Source of the DNA: an uncultured Pseudomonadota bacterium
Lineage (GTDB): Bacteria; Pseudomonadota; Gammaproteobacteria; Burkholderiales; JALYOK01
Direction of reading: 5' to 3'
NCBI GenBank assembly: GCA_902826775.1
Contig: CADEHE010000008.1
Span: 62,001 to 126,000, forward strand
DNA: 64,000 bases
In this document: positions 6,855 to 15,484 of the stretch, piece by piece
Numbering within the stretch: the stretch's first letter is position 1
Layout of the letters: each line of letters starts with the position of its first letter
Program-made: the position numbers and the translations under genes
Notes under the pieces: generated by a model
Databases searched by the model: none
What the model was told of the DNA's origin: nothing
What the model saw: only the letters and a program-made list of their open reading frames with translations

Positions 6855-8363
6855 CTATGGACAAGGGTCGACCACATTTAGTTGATCATCGATGCAGACA
6901 AGTACATCGTTAAACGTCGCCGTCGTCGCCCCGCTCTGATAGTCGCCATCGCCTGCAACGTTGGGGTGATTACTTGCGTTGCGCCCCTCCAGATAGTTGG
7001 CAATATCTATCTTGTCAGCAAGCGTCGAGCGCTTGTGCCCGGATAGAGAACGGCCGGAAAACGCCAACACAGCAGCATAGTTGTTGGCGCCATTGACTTT
7101 GAGGCAGTGCGGACAGGGGTTGGTTGCGCTGTTGGTATCGGGCCCATGGTTTAGCGCCAGCGCGTAGAACAGCTGATCCTTCCAGTTCTGATACCACCAG
7201 TCGTCTTCTGCGGTCCAAGTTGTGGACGTGCAATACAGGCTACTGGTGCCTAGCAGTTGCCGCTCCAAGGATGGGCAGGTGATGCCGAGAATAGCGTCGC
7301 AACTGCGACGTGCATCGAACGGGAGGCGCCCCGACAATTGGCCGATAGCGTCGCGGTAGTTGGCGTTCGTGTTGTAAGCGCTCTCGGATGCGAGTGCTAG
7401 AGGCATCGCCCAGGGCAAGCGCTTGTCTCCCGGGTCTGTTGGCTGATGGTATTTCGCGAATCCTGCGACGCAGTCGGCAGCGTGATTCATCATTTGTCGG
7501 ATTCGCATCTTAAAGCTTTGCTGACGCTCAACCTCAGCGAAAATTTCCTGCGCAGTAATGTAAACCAGCCGATCATTGTAGGTTCCGCTGTGCTCCGCCA
7601 CGACAAAGCTCTTGGTAGCGGCGGGGGAAGCAGCGTTGTCGACGCCATCCGCGCTGTCGAGATAGTCGCTAGCAGCGTAGCTGCCTTGGCACTGTGGCGC
7701 GTTCGGATGTGGCGCCGGTGATTTGCCTGGAAGCGGCGCGCCCGGGGCGATCAGCACCGCCACAGCACGACTGGCGGGATCAGGCCCAGCGCGCAGAACC
7801 GGGACGGCGCTGCTTGGGTTCGCCTGCTCGATGTCGAATTGGCCCGGCGTGTCCCAGTTCAGCATGCTGGTCGTGGGCGGGCTTGCTTTGCGTTTGAAGG
7901 TGCTTGATACGGCGTACCACAAACATTGTCCCGCGCCGTCTTTAGGCGCTTCGATACCTAATTCAGCCCAAGGCAGGCGTCCGAGTAGGCTGGTTGTGTT
8001 CGAACCGCATGGCGGACTGGCGGAGCGCCCTTCGTTGCTTGCTGATGTCGGCGCCAAAGTTTCTGGGCAGGGTAATGAGCCCGGTACCCAGTACGGGCCA
8101 GAGGCCGGTGGTGTAGCGGAGTGCTGGTTAGCGAAACTCGCTGCATACGCAATCAGCGCGCGCTTAGCCGTTGCTAGCGCTTCGGTAGTAGCGCGCTCGC
8201 GGTCACGCTGCGCTTGCGACGCAGACAGCACTGCCGTCAGAAGCGAGCCACCGACTAGGATTAGTACCATCAGGGCAACGAGCAAGCTTACGCCGCGCTG
8301 CCGCAGTACTGATTGGATGGCGCAGCACCGCCGTGGGCTACTCAGGCTGAACCTTGCCGACGT
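6855..8363 (-). CDS. Large prepilin-like protein lacking Glu5 (PilX/GspK-like tip subunit)
   Basis: About 502 residues. A basic leader ends RQRG, followed by the hydrophobic segment VSLLVALMVLILVGGSLL, as in class III prepilins. Mature position 5 is Val, not Glu, a feature of GspK and some PilX proteins that sit at the tip and need not be held by a neighbour. The globular domain of about 450 residues is unusually large and has many cysteines (LPCPETL, PPCGSN, RRSCDAILGITCPS, NPCPHC). The best start is the GTG at 8363, preceded by GGAGG, overlapping the mshK-like gene by 26 bases; ATG 8384 is an alternative. It is probably the tip adhesin or capping subunit, by inference. Confidence 0.65.
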   Translation of the reverse strand, partial: TSARFSLSSPRRCCAIQSVLRQRGVSLLVALMVLILVGGSLLTAVLSASQAQRDRERATTEALATAKRALIAYAASFANQHSATPPASGPYWVPGSLPCPETLAPTSASNEGRSASPPCGSNTTSLLGRLPWAELGIEAPKDGAGQCLWYAVSSTFKRKASPPTTSMLNWDTPGQFDIEQANPSSAVPVLRAGPDPASRAVAVLIAPGAPLPGKSPAPHPNAPQCQGSYAASDYLDSADGVDNAASPAATKSFVVAEHSGTYNDRLVYITAQEIFAEVERQQSFKMRIRQMMNHAADCVAGFAKYHQPTDPGDKRLPWAMPLALASESAYNTNANYRDAIGQLSGRLPFDARRSCDAILGITCPSLERQLLGTSSLYCTSTTWTAEDDWWYQNWKDQLFYALALNHGPDTNSATNPCPHCLKVNGANNYAAVLAFSGRSLSGHKRSTLADKIDIANYLEGRNASNHPNVAGDGDYQSGATTATFNDVLVCIDDQLNVVDPCP

Positions 8364-8736
8364 CACGCGCCTCCAGTTCGCCATAACCGCCGTCGATCCG
8401 CTGCGCCTCGTTGTTGAGCCATACGGTGTTGGCACCGCTGCTACGCTCAACAAATCCGGTCATCACTGGGCGCCGCTCGGGTGGGGCGCTCTTACGTTCT
8501 TCGCGTGGGGCCTTGACCGTTACGCTTTGCCGGGGCTTCGTAGGCTCTGGCACCGCAGGCGCTACTTGAGGTTGAGTGGTCGACGATGTTGGTTTCACAA
8601 GACTTCGGTTCGTGTCGAGCCATTGCCTTTCCCTGGCGGAAAAGAATAGTCGGCCCAGAGAATCGCAATGCGAGCGTGTGGCAATCAGCAGCAACGCGAT
8701 TGTGGTCACGGCAACGCCGCGAAAACCCAGTTTCAC
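8338..8736 (-). CDS. mshK: MshK/PilP-like pilus assembly protein
   Basis: A small (132-residue) protein with an N-terminal signal or membrane segment (VAVTTIALLLIATR) and a proline/serine-rich linker. The C-terminal part (MTGFVERSSGANTVWLNNEAQRIDGG) resembles the MshK/GspC/PilP homology region that contacts the secretin. The start is a GTG at 8736 preceded by GGGAGG, overlapping the mshJ-like stop as GTGA, so translation is coupled. Identity is weak at sequence level and rests largely on size, topology and position after mshI and mshJ. Confidence 0.65.
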   Translation of the reverse strand: MKLGFRGVAVTTIALLLIATRSHCDSLGRLFFSARERQWLDTNRSLVKPTSSTTQPQVAPAVPEPTKPRQSVTVKAPREERKSAPPERRPVMTGFVERSSGANTVWLNNEAQRIDGGYGELEARDVGKVQPE

Positions 8737-9332
8737 GATCCTCCCGCTTTCAATGTAAGCCAATCATAGTCGCAGCGCGCGGTAAGCCGAGCGCTTGCGC
8801 TATCGGTAAGCATGGCTGGCAGGCGTTGGATATCGCAGCGTGTTTGCCGGAAGATGCCGGGCGCCTGTTGTTCGAGGCCATCCAGAAAGCTGATTAAGTC
8901 CCCTTCGTGCAAGGTCGTAAAATGCAGTGTCACCGCGCTGGTGCGGGGATTCAATCCAGTGGGCGGCGCTAAGCTCGCGACGAAGTTGCGCTGCGCGGAA
9001 ATTTCGTACTCTAACGTCTGCAAGTGATGGCGTTCGCGCAGCCGTCTAACCGTATCGATCCAGTCCAACCGCCGCTCCTCGCCAGTCAAACCTTGGGCTT
9101 GCAGCACTTCGAATTGGCTGGAAAAGCTGCGATAGTTGGTCTCTTGCGCACGTACCTCCAACAGCTCACCGCGCGCGCGCATATCGGCTTGCTCAGCTTC
9201 CTTCGCGCGCAGCTGCAGCCGCCGATGCTCACCGCTGCTGCCCCAGATTAGGAGACTCATCAGAGCCAATGCCACCACCAAGAGCAGCAGGGGCCAACGC
9301 AACAAAGCGAAATCAGCGCGCTTCAGTTTCAT
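8733..9332 (-). CDS. mshJ: MshJ/PilO-like inner-membrane alignment protein
   Basis: 199 residues with one N-terminal membrane helix (about 13-30, WPLLLLVVALALMSLLIW), a coiled-coil stretch (about 35-75) and a small C-terminal ferredoxin-like domain, the PilO/GspM/MshJ plan. It would form the periplasmic alignment complex with MshI and MshK. Its ATG overlaps the mshI-like stop by four bases (ATGA), and its own stop overlaps the next GTG. It ends CRD-IQRL-CDYDWLTLK with two cysteines that may pair. Confidence 0.72.
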   Translation of the reverse strand: MKLKRADFALLRWPLLLLVVALALMSLLIWGSSGEHRRLQLRAKEAEQADMRARGELLEVRAQETNYRSFSSQFEVLQAQGLTGEERRLDWIDTVRRLRERHHLQTLEYEISAQRNFVASLAPPTGLNPRTSAVTLHFTTLHEGDLISFLDGLEQQAPGIFRQTRCDIQRLPAMLTDSASARLTARCDYDWLTLKAGGS

Positions 9333-10912
9333 TTGCTCGAGAGAATCTGCAAATACAGCGTGAACCTTGCCTCGTTCAAGGTTTTCTCGGGCGTGGCGCT
9401 GCCGCGCAGCTGGTTCTCGGCGCGAGTGTCGAGCGGCAGAATTAGCGGCGCAACGCGGGTTTTTTGCAGTTCGGTCAACTTTTTCGATAAGCGCTCGATC
9501 TCGGCCAGCGCGGCGCGGTAGTTGCCGTTGAACGGAAAGATGGCCGCTTCAATGATCGCCGCCTGGTAATAGCCAGAGGCCGGACCGGAAGTATCCCCTC
9601 CTGCCAGCATCGGCAGTGATTCAATACGCGCATTGGCCTGCTCGCCGCCGCGCACTTGATAGCCGAGATCCAAGTTGGGCCTCGTGTCAGCGCCCCAAAC
9701 TAGACGATCCAGGCGGATACCGGGAAAGCCCTCAAAAACCAGACTTAGTTCACGCGCAAATGCGGAGAAGGTGGGAGCGCCTCTGATGATGCTTCGGTGA
9801 TAGGTCACCGCTTCGTTCATCGTTTGCGCTGGAACCTTTGACTTAGGAAAGCCAGCGACCGTAGCGTCGCGTGCCGTTTGATATTGGCGCGTGCTGCTTT
9901 CCAGCCGCTGAATCGTACTGCGCAGGCTTTGCGCTTGCAGCATGTGCCAAGTACCGATGCCGATGCCAACCATTGCAAACACCACGCTGGCAGTAAGCAT
10001 CGCAGCGCGAAACCGGCGAATATCCGAATAGCGCCGCTGTGCGGCCGGGGCAAACTGCTCGACCCCGGGCGTCCGATTCAGCACCCGCAGATAGAGCGGA
10101 GTGGCATCGTTGGCATCGGCGCCATAGCTCAATCCCAGTCGCGCGGCAGCAGTGCTAAGGTCATGGAACACGTAGCGAAGCCGCGCCGTGTCAAGGAGTT
10201 GCCCGCGCAAGGCCGGATGAGCCGACGCCTCGCTCAGAACATGAACTTCAAGGACTTCCGCACTGGAGAACGAGTTGAGGCTTTCCAAGTACTGGTACGT
10301 CTTGCCGATCTCCTCTGCCAACAACGCGGCGCTGGTAGGTGTGCCGGACTGCGGTGTTAGACGGCTGAAGCGCAAGCGCCCGTCGTGACAGTAGGTTTGC
10401 CGCCAGCCGGCGTTAGCCTGAAAACTTACCCATAGAACATGCTTGCCCTTGATTTGTAGGGCTTTCAGCAATGGCGGCGCAAGCAGTGCGATGGAGTACA
10501 CACCCGCGATCGGAACTTGCGCCTCAAGCAACAGTTCGACCCAAGACTGCACCAGTTCCGCGTTGGTCAAAGCACACAACAAGACCTGATCGTCACGCCG
10601 CCCATCGGTCAAGCGTCCCAGTAGATTCGCCAGGCGATAGGGTGTGGTGCGATAGATCTGCTGCAGCTTGCGTTCCAGCACTGCTTTGCGGTCGCGTGAA
10701 CTCAAATGCGGAACCGCGTCAAGGCGAAAATCTTCCTCGATCAAATCTGTGAGAAAGTAAGTTGGAAGCGGTTGGGTTTTCTGCAGATACTCGGCGAATT
10801 GTGTCTGGCCGCGCTCGCCCGTTGCAAAGGCACGCTCCGCGAGCACCTGCCCGCGGCCCCAAACCACGGCGATCAGGTGGTCGTTAGAAAGGTAGAGGAA
10901 TTGCTTGCGCAT
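9329..10912 (-). CDS. mshI: MshI-like PilM/PilN fusion protein
   Basis: 527 residues. Residues 1-300 have the fold pattern of an actin-like PilM/GspL cytoplasmic domain (WVSFQANAGWRQTYCHDGRLRFSRL; AEEIGKTYQYLES). One membrane helix follows at about 305-325 (MLTASVVFAMVGIGIGTW). The rest is a coiled coil and a periplasmic PilN-like domain. In type IVa pilus systems these are two proteins (PilM, PilN); here they are joined, as in GspL. It would link the cytoplasmic motor to the periplasmic frame. The gene begins 7 bases after mshG and overlaps mshJ by four bases. Confidence 0.7.
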   Translation of the reverse strand: MRKQFLYLSNDHLIAVVWGRGQVLAERAFATGERGQTQFAEYLQKTQPLPTYFLTDLIEEDFRLDAVPHLSSRDRKAVLERKLQQIYRTTPYRLANLLGRLTDGRRDDQVLLCALTNAELVQSWVELLLEAQVPIAGVYSIALLAPPLLKALQIKGKHVLWVSFQANAGWRQTYCHDGRLRFSRLTPQSGTPTSAALLAEEIGKTYQYLESLNSFSSAEVLEVHVLSEASAHPALRGQLLDTARLRYVFHDLSTAAARLGLSYGADANDATPLYLRVLNRTPGVEQFAPAAQRRYSDIRRFRAAMLTASVVFAMVGIGIGTWHMLQAQSLRSTIQRLESSTRQYQTARDATVAGFPKSKVPAQTMNEAVTYHRSIIRGAPTFSAFARELSLVFEGFPGIRLDRLVWGADTRPNLDLGYQVRGGEQANARIESLPMLAGGDTSGPASGYYQAAIIEAAIFPFNGNYRAALAEIERLSKKLTELQKTRVAPLILPLDTRAENQLRGSATPEKTLNEARFTLYLQILSSK

Positions 10913-10919
10913 AGCGGGG

Positions 10920-12125
10920 TTAGTACTTGAGCTTGCCGATGGCGTCGTAGATCGGACCGAACACCGGCCACAAGATCAGCAGCATAATCAGACCCAGAAC
11001 AGCGATCATCACCGGCTGGATCATCTGTTGCACCGAGCCAATCGATTCATCGATATCGCGATTGTAGAAGTACGCCACATTGGCGAGCGATTCGCCCAGC
11101 GCTCCAGTTGACTCGCCCACGCGCAGCATACGCAGAACCAGCGGCGGAAACAAAGCAGTCTGCGCGAACGCTGCGCTGAGAGATTGTCCGTCCGCGATGG
11201 CGCGTCCGGCGCGCTTGAGGCCTTCCTCCAGGACTTTGTTGCCGACGATACTCTCCGAAATCCGAATGCTCTCCAGCACACCGATGCCGTTGCTGTACAT
11301 CATAGAAAAGTACGTCGAGAAACGCGCCAGGATGATTTTCTGCGCCACCGGCCCGAAGAACGGCAAACGTAGCCACATACGATCGAACCATTCGCGCCCG
11401 CGCGGATCGTGCTTGATCCACATGCGCAACGCGGTGAAGACTAGTGCTGGCACGGCGATCAGCAGATACCAATAGGAAGACATGAATGCCGAGACAGCGA
11501 GCAAAGTCTGTGTATGAGCGCTCGGCACCGGTTGCAGCGATTTGATGACTTGCGCCAGTTTAGGCACAAGAAAAACAAGCAAGAACATCATAGTGCCCAA
11601 AACCAAGGCGCCAGAAACAATAGGGTAAGTCGCCAGGCGCCGCGTTTGCGCTGAGATTTCGTCCTGCCATTTCAAATTTTCCGTCAATTTCTGCAGCACC
11701 AACGAGAGTTGCCCGGTTTCCTCGCCGGAGCGCACCAGACTGACGAACACCGTATCGAAAACTTGCGGGTGATCGGCAAGCGCCTCCGACAGGCGCTTTC
11801 CGCCTTCAATGGCCTCCGTTAGATTGGCGAGCACCTCGCGAAATTTCGGTGCGCTGACACTGTCGCGCAGATCGCTCAGCGCCTCGATGATGGGCACCCT
11901 GGCTCGCAGCAACTGCTCCAAATGAAAGCAAAAATTGATCAGCTCTTTGCGTTTGGTGCTGGCGCTGCCGAAGTAGCTGCGCGGGCGGCGCGCGGCGCGC
12001 TCGGTGATGAGATCCAGGCTCATGCGCTTCAGGCGCATTTCGAGATCGAGCGCGTTGAGCGCGTCTAAATTGCCGCGCACAACTTTGCCGCGCGCGTCCA
12101 TGGCCCGATAAGTGAACAGACCCAC
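10920..12125 (-). CDS. mshG: Type IV pilus/type II secretion platform protein, MshG (GspF family)
   Basis: Polytopic inner-membrane platform protein of the GspF/PilC/MshG family, 401 residues, the usual length. It has two related T2SSF domains (about 65-190 and 270-395), with membrane helices near 170-190 (IVSGALVLGTMMFLLVFLVPKL), 215-235 and 370-395 (MIAVLGLIMLLILWPVF). Conserved features include FCFHLEQLLRARVPIIEAL and FSTYFSMMYSNGIGVLES. It turns ATPase motion into pilin extrusion. The start ATG is 9 bases after the mshE stop, so the two are co-transcribed. Confidence 0.92.
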   Translation of the reverse strand: MGLFTYRAMDARGKVVRGNLDALNALDLEMRLKRMSLDLITERAARRPRSYFGSASTKRKELINFCFHLEQLLRARVPIIEALSDLRDSVSAPKFREVLANLTEAIEGGKRLSEALADHPQVFDTVFVSLVRSGEETGQLSLVLQKLTENLKWQDEISAQTRRLATYPIVSGALVLGTMMFLLVFLVPKLAQVIKSLQPVPSAHTQTLLAVSAFMSSYWYLLIAVPALVFTALRMWIKHDPRGREWFDRMWLRLPFFGPVAQKIILARFSTYFSMMYSNGIGVLESIRISESIVGNKVLEEGLKRAGRAIADGQSLSAAFAQTALFPPLVLRMLRVGESTGALGESLANVAYFYNRDIDESIGSVQQMIQPVMIAVLGLIMLLILWPVFGPIYDAIGKLKY

Positions 12126-12134
12126 GCCGGTCCC

Positions 12135-13841
12135 CTACGCGAGCCTATCGGTAAGATCGACGACGCGCGCGATCTCCTCTAGCGAACTCTCTCCCGCCAA
12201 CACGCGGTCGATGCCATCGTCGGCCAGCGTACGAAAGCCTTTGGAGTCCGCCAGCTTGCGCAACTCGCGGCCGGTTGCGCGTTGCGCGATGCGCTCGTCC
12301 ATGTCACCGTCCAGCTTAAGCGTTTCGATAATCGCCTTGCGCCCTTTGTAGCCGGTGTTGCCGCAATGCGCGCAACCAGTCGCCTTATACAGCGTGAGCT
12401 CGGACTGATCGTTGGTGATGCCGAGGATGGCGCGTGTGGCAGCATCCGGCACGTATGCGCTCTTGCAGCGCGGACACAAGCGCCGCACTAAACGCTGGGC
12501 GATGATGCCGATGATGTTACCGGCCATGATATCGGGCAGCACACCAAGGTCAAGCAGCCGAGGAATTGCGCCGACCGCTGAATTGGTGTGCAAAGTCGTG
12601 TACACCTGGTGCCCGGTCATCGCCGCGCGAAACGCCATGTCGGCGGTTTCACGGTCGCGCACTTCGCCGACTAATATCACATCCGGGTCTTGGCGCATCA
12701 TCGAGCGAATACCATTGGCAAAGTCGAGTTTTACCGCTTCGTTTACCGATGTCTGCCGAATCAGCGGCATTGGATATTCGACCGGTTCCTCCAGCGTCAT
12801 TATGTTGATCGCCTCGGTGTTGATGCGATTCAAAATAGAATAGAGCGTAGTGGTCTTGCCGCTGCCGGTCGGACCAGTCACCATGATGATGCCCTCCGGG
12901 CGGGCGATCATGAGTTGCAGCAATTGCAGATCGCTGTCGCGGAAACCGAGGCGTTCGAGCGGCACGATGCCTTTTTGGCGGTCGAGAATACGCAGCACGA
13001 TGTTCTCGCCGTGCGTGGTCGGCTGGGAGGATACGCGGAAGTCGACCGGGTGGCCGGATAGCGTGATCGAGATGCGCCCGTCCTGCGGCGCGCGCGTTTC
13101 GGCGATGTTCATGGCACTCATTACCTTCAAGCGCACCACCATCGCCGGCCAATAATTAATATGCACGGACCTTATTTGGCGCAACACGCCGTCGATCCGG
13201 TAGCGAATCCGCAGGAATCCTTGCTCGGGCTCGAAGTGGATATCGGAAGCGCCCTGCTGTGCAGCATCATTTAGTATGCCGTCGATTAAGCGCACGACCG
13301 GCTGACTGTACTCGTCGCGCTCGGCCGCAATGCTTTGGAAATCGATTTCGCCGGTTTCGATCTCGGTCAAGATGCCGTCGATCGATAGCTCGAAGCCATA
13401 GTATTGCTCAATGCCGGCGGTGATATCGGATTCTTTTGCCAGCACGGGCTCGACTTGAATATCGTCGCGCAGCAGCGCGCGAATTTGATCGAGCGCGACA
13501 ACATCGGCAGGATTCGACACCGCCAACAGCAACCGTCCTTGTTCACGGTCGAGCGCGACAGGCAGCACTTGATGCCGGCGCGCGGCTTCTTTGGGTATCA
13601 GTTCGAGCGCGGCGGGGTCGACAATGGTGTTCGACAAATCGATGCTGACCTGCCCCAAGCTTTCGGACAGCACGTCACGGATCGTCGCTTCGGATACGAA
13701 GCCCAACGAGACCAGCAACTTGCCCAGCGGCTGATGGCGCTTCTTTTGCTCGATAAGGGCGATACGCAACTGATCGATGCTGATAACGCCCTTTTCGAGC
13801 AGGGCTTCGCCGAAGGGCTGTTTAGGCAGTGGCGCGGACAT
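12135..13841 (-). CDS. mshE: Pilus extension ATPase MshE (GspE/PilB family) with MshEN domain
   Basis: 568-residue secretion ATPase that powers pilus assembly. The N-terminus (residues 9-65) has two 24-residue-type MshEN motifs, FGEALLEKGVISIDQL and PLGKLLVSLGFVSEATIRD, a domain known in MshE to bind cyclic di-GMP; the first copy has FG where RLG is usual. Walker A is GPTGSGKTTT (323-332), the Walker B/Asp box follows at LVGEVRDRETAD, and a tetracysteine zinc site is at CPRC and CAHCGNTGYKGR. Cyclic di-GMP control of this pilus is therefore plausible but not shown. It lies between mshN and mshG with gaps of 14 and 9 bases. Confidence 0.93.
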   Translation of the reverse strand: MSAPLPKQPFGEALLEKGVISIDQLRIALIEQKKRHQPLGKLLVSLGFVSEATIRDVLSESLGQVSIDLSNTIVDPAALELIPKEAARRHQVLPVALDREQGRLLLAVSNPADVVALDQIRALLRDDIQVEPVLAKESDITAGIEQYYGFELSIDGILTEIETGEIDFQSIAAERDEYSQPVVRLIDGILNDAAQQGASDIHFEPEQGFLRIRYRIDGVLRQIRSVHINYWPAMVVRLKVMSAMNIAETRAPQDGRISITLSGHPVDFRVSSQPTTHGENIVLRILDRQKGIVPLERLGFRDSDLQLLQLMIARPEGIIMVTGPTGSGKTTTLYSILNRINTEAINIMTLEEPVEYPMPLIRQTSVNEAVKLDFANGIRSMMRQDPDVILVGEVRDRETADMAFRAAMTGHQVYTTLHTNSAVGAIPRLLDLGVLPDIMAGNIIGIIAQRLVRRLCPRCKSAYVPDAATRAILGITNDQSELTLYKATGCAHCGNTGYKGRKAIIETLKLDGDMDERIAQRATGRELRKLADSKGFRTLADDGIDRVLAGESSLEEIARVVDLTDRLA

Positions 13842-13855
13842 CGGGAGAAGACGCT

Positions 13856-15484
13856 TTACGGCAGCTTGAGTTCGCTGATGCGGCGTTCAAGCTGCGCCCG
13901 GTTGAATTGCGCTGAACGCGCTTCGCTCAACTGCTTGGCACGCTCGTAGTAGTTCAGCGCGGCGCGCGGTTGGTTCAGGTGGTCCAGACTTACCGCGAGG
14001 TTATACGCATAGTCGGGATTATCCGGATCGAGGCTGTAGGCGTTGAAATAAGCTTGCTGCGCTTCCGGCCACCGCTGCTGGCGTGCGAAATCGTTTCCCA
14101 GTGCGAAGTGCAAGGGATGCGAAGTAGGTTGTTCCGCAAGCTGCGTCTTGAGACCGCTTTCGCTGGAAGCTCCGCTGGCGCCGGCGACGCTCGCCAAACC
14201 CGCGAGCGCAACGTCGTTCTTGGGGTCAAGCTCTAGAGCGCGCCGGTAGTGGCTCCGGGCGCTTTCGCGATCACCTTGGCTCGCCGCGATGGTGGCTAAA
14301 CCCAATTCGGCATCGACGTTGAAGGCATCGCTGTTTAAGACTGCTCGATAGCGCTGGGCGGCTACTGCTGCGTTACCCGAAATGAGCGCCTGATAAGCTG
14401 CCGCAAGATCAGGATGCAACTCGATCACTGCCGCGCTGCGCTGCACGCTCATACTTGATTCGTCGCCGCTATTTTGGTTGCGCGCGCGCTTCGCCTTACC
14501 TGGCTTGTCGGGTGATGCTCTAACAGCAGCGTCATTTTCCGCTTCCGCTTGCTCTTGTTGCACCGCCCAGGTATCCGCTGCGGGTGGCGCGTTGCGTGCC
14601 GGCGCTTGGCGCGAACGAGTGACTTTCTTGCCGGCAGGCGCAGCGGCTATAGCCACGGGCTCTTGGTCGGCGTCGTCGTCCGCAGCGACGCCGGAGGCGG
14701 CAGTGGGCGGTTCCGCCGCGCTGGGTTGTGGCTCGGCTCCAGCGCTGGTTGCCGCCGATTCAGCAGGATTCGCTTTGGCGTCAGGCAGGCTAGAGGCATC
14801 TGGCACGTGCGCGCCGGCGGGTGCAGCGGATTCGGCTGTGTGGGCTAAGGTGCTTTGCTGAGCCGATTGGCTGGCCCCGAAGCCGTCGGCGCTTGTATCT
14901 GTCGGAATCGAAACAGTCTCGGCTGCTTGCGGCTCGACAGCGAGTGATGAGGGTTGCGCTGACAATTGCGCTGCGGTGTCGCCGGCAGCGGAGGCGGGCG
15001 TTGCCTGCGGCTGCGGCAGCGCCGGCGTACTCGACGGCACGGGCAGGTTGGCAACAGCCGCCGCCGATGAGCCTGACGCTGCGGTGGGCTCACCGCGCTT
15101 TACCGTCCAGAAATAGACCAGCGCACTGGCGACGGCCAGCGCCGCGACGGCAATGCCTGCAATCCAAGTCCCGCCGAGAGAAGGCTTGCGCACCGCTTGC
15201 TTGGCAGCGAACAACTGCTTGGCGCTCTGACGCTCTACTTCCTGTTCCTCAGCCTGCCGCGCGGCCGCGCTGCGCAACGCCGGCTCTTGCATGGCGCGCG
15301 CAACAGTCGAGCGCGCGGTGGAACCAGCGGCGACATAAGGTTCAACTTTCTCCGCGCTCGGCTCGCGCAAGTCGAGATCGATATTCTCTAGGCGAATCTT
15401 AGGATCTGCGCCCGGCATAGCCGTTTCTTCCGCCTGCGCCTTGTTGCGCTCGGCTTGCTTTAAAGCGTCGAGCAACAAACTCAC
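13856..15484 (-). CDS. mshN: MshN-like TPR protein
   Basis: 542 residues. It starts MSLLLDALKQAERNK, a short motif shared by MshN and GspB-type proteins, has one membrane helix near 108-128 (WIAGIAVAALAVASALVYFW), then a long Ala/Pro/Ser-rich periplasmic linker (about 130-350). The C-terminus holds about four to five TPR repeats (AAYQALISGNAAVAAQRYR; HYRRALELDPKND; AYNLAVSLDHLNQP). In MSHA loci MshN is thought to help secretin assembly or stability. The ATG overlaps the mshL stop as ATGA. Confidence 0.8.
   Translation of the reverse strand: MSLLLDALKQAERNKAQAEETAMPGADPKIRLENIDLDLREPSAEKVEPYVAAGSTARSTVARAMQEPALRSAAARQAEEQEVERQSAKQLFAAKQAVRKPSLGGTWIAGIAVAALAVASALVYFWTVKRGEPTAASGSSAAAVANLPVPSSTPALPQPQATPASAAGDTAAQLSAQPSSLAVEPQAAETVSIPTDTSADGFGASQSAQQSTLAHTAESAAPAGAHVPDASSLPDAKANPAESAATSAGAEPQPSAAEPPTAASGVAADDDADQEPVAIAAAPAGKKVTRSRQAPARNAPPAADTWAVQQEQAEAENDAAVRASPDKPGKAKRARNQNSGDESSMSVQRSAAVIELHPDLAAAYQALISGNAAVAAQRYRAVLNSDAFNVDAELGLATIAASQGDRESARSHYRRALELDPKNDVALAGLASVAGASGASSESGLKTQLAEQPTSHPLHFALGNDFARQQRWPEAQQAYFNAYSLDPDNPDYAYNLAVSLDHLNQPRAALNYYERAKQLSEARSAQFNRAQLERRISELKLP

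Noticed and set aside
7723..8649. Long plus-strand frame of about 308 codons
   Set aside because: It lies antisense to the large prepilin-like gene and mshK, has no recognisable motif or ribosome site, and reflects the high GC content.
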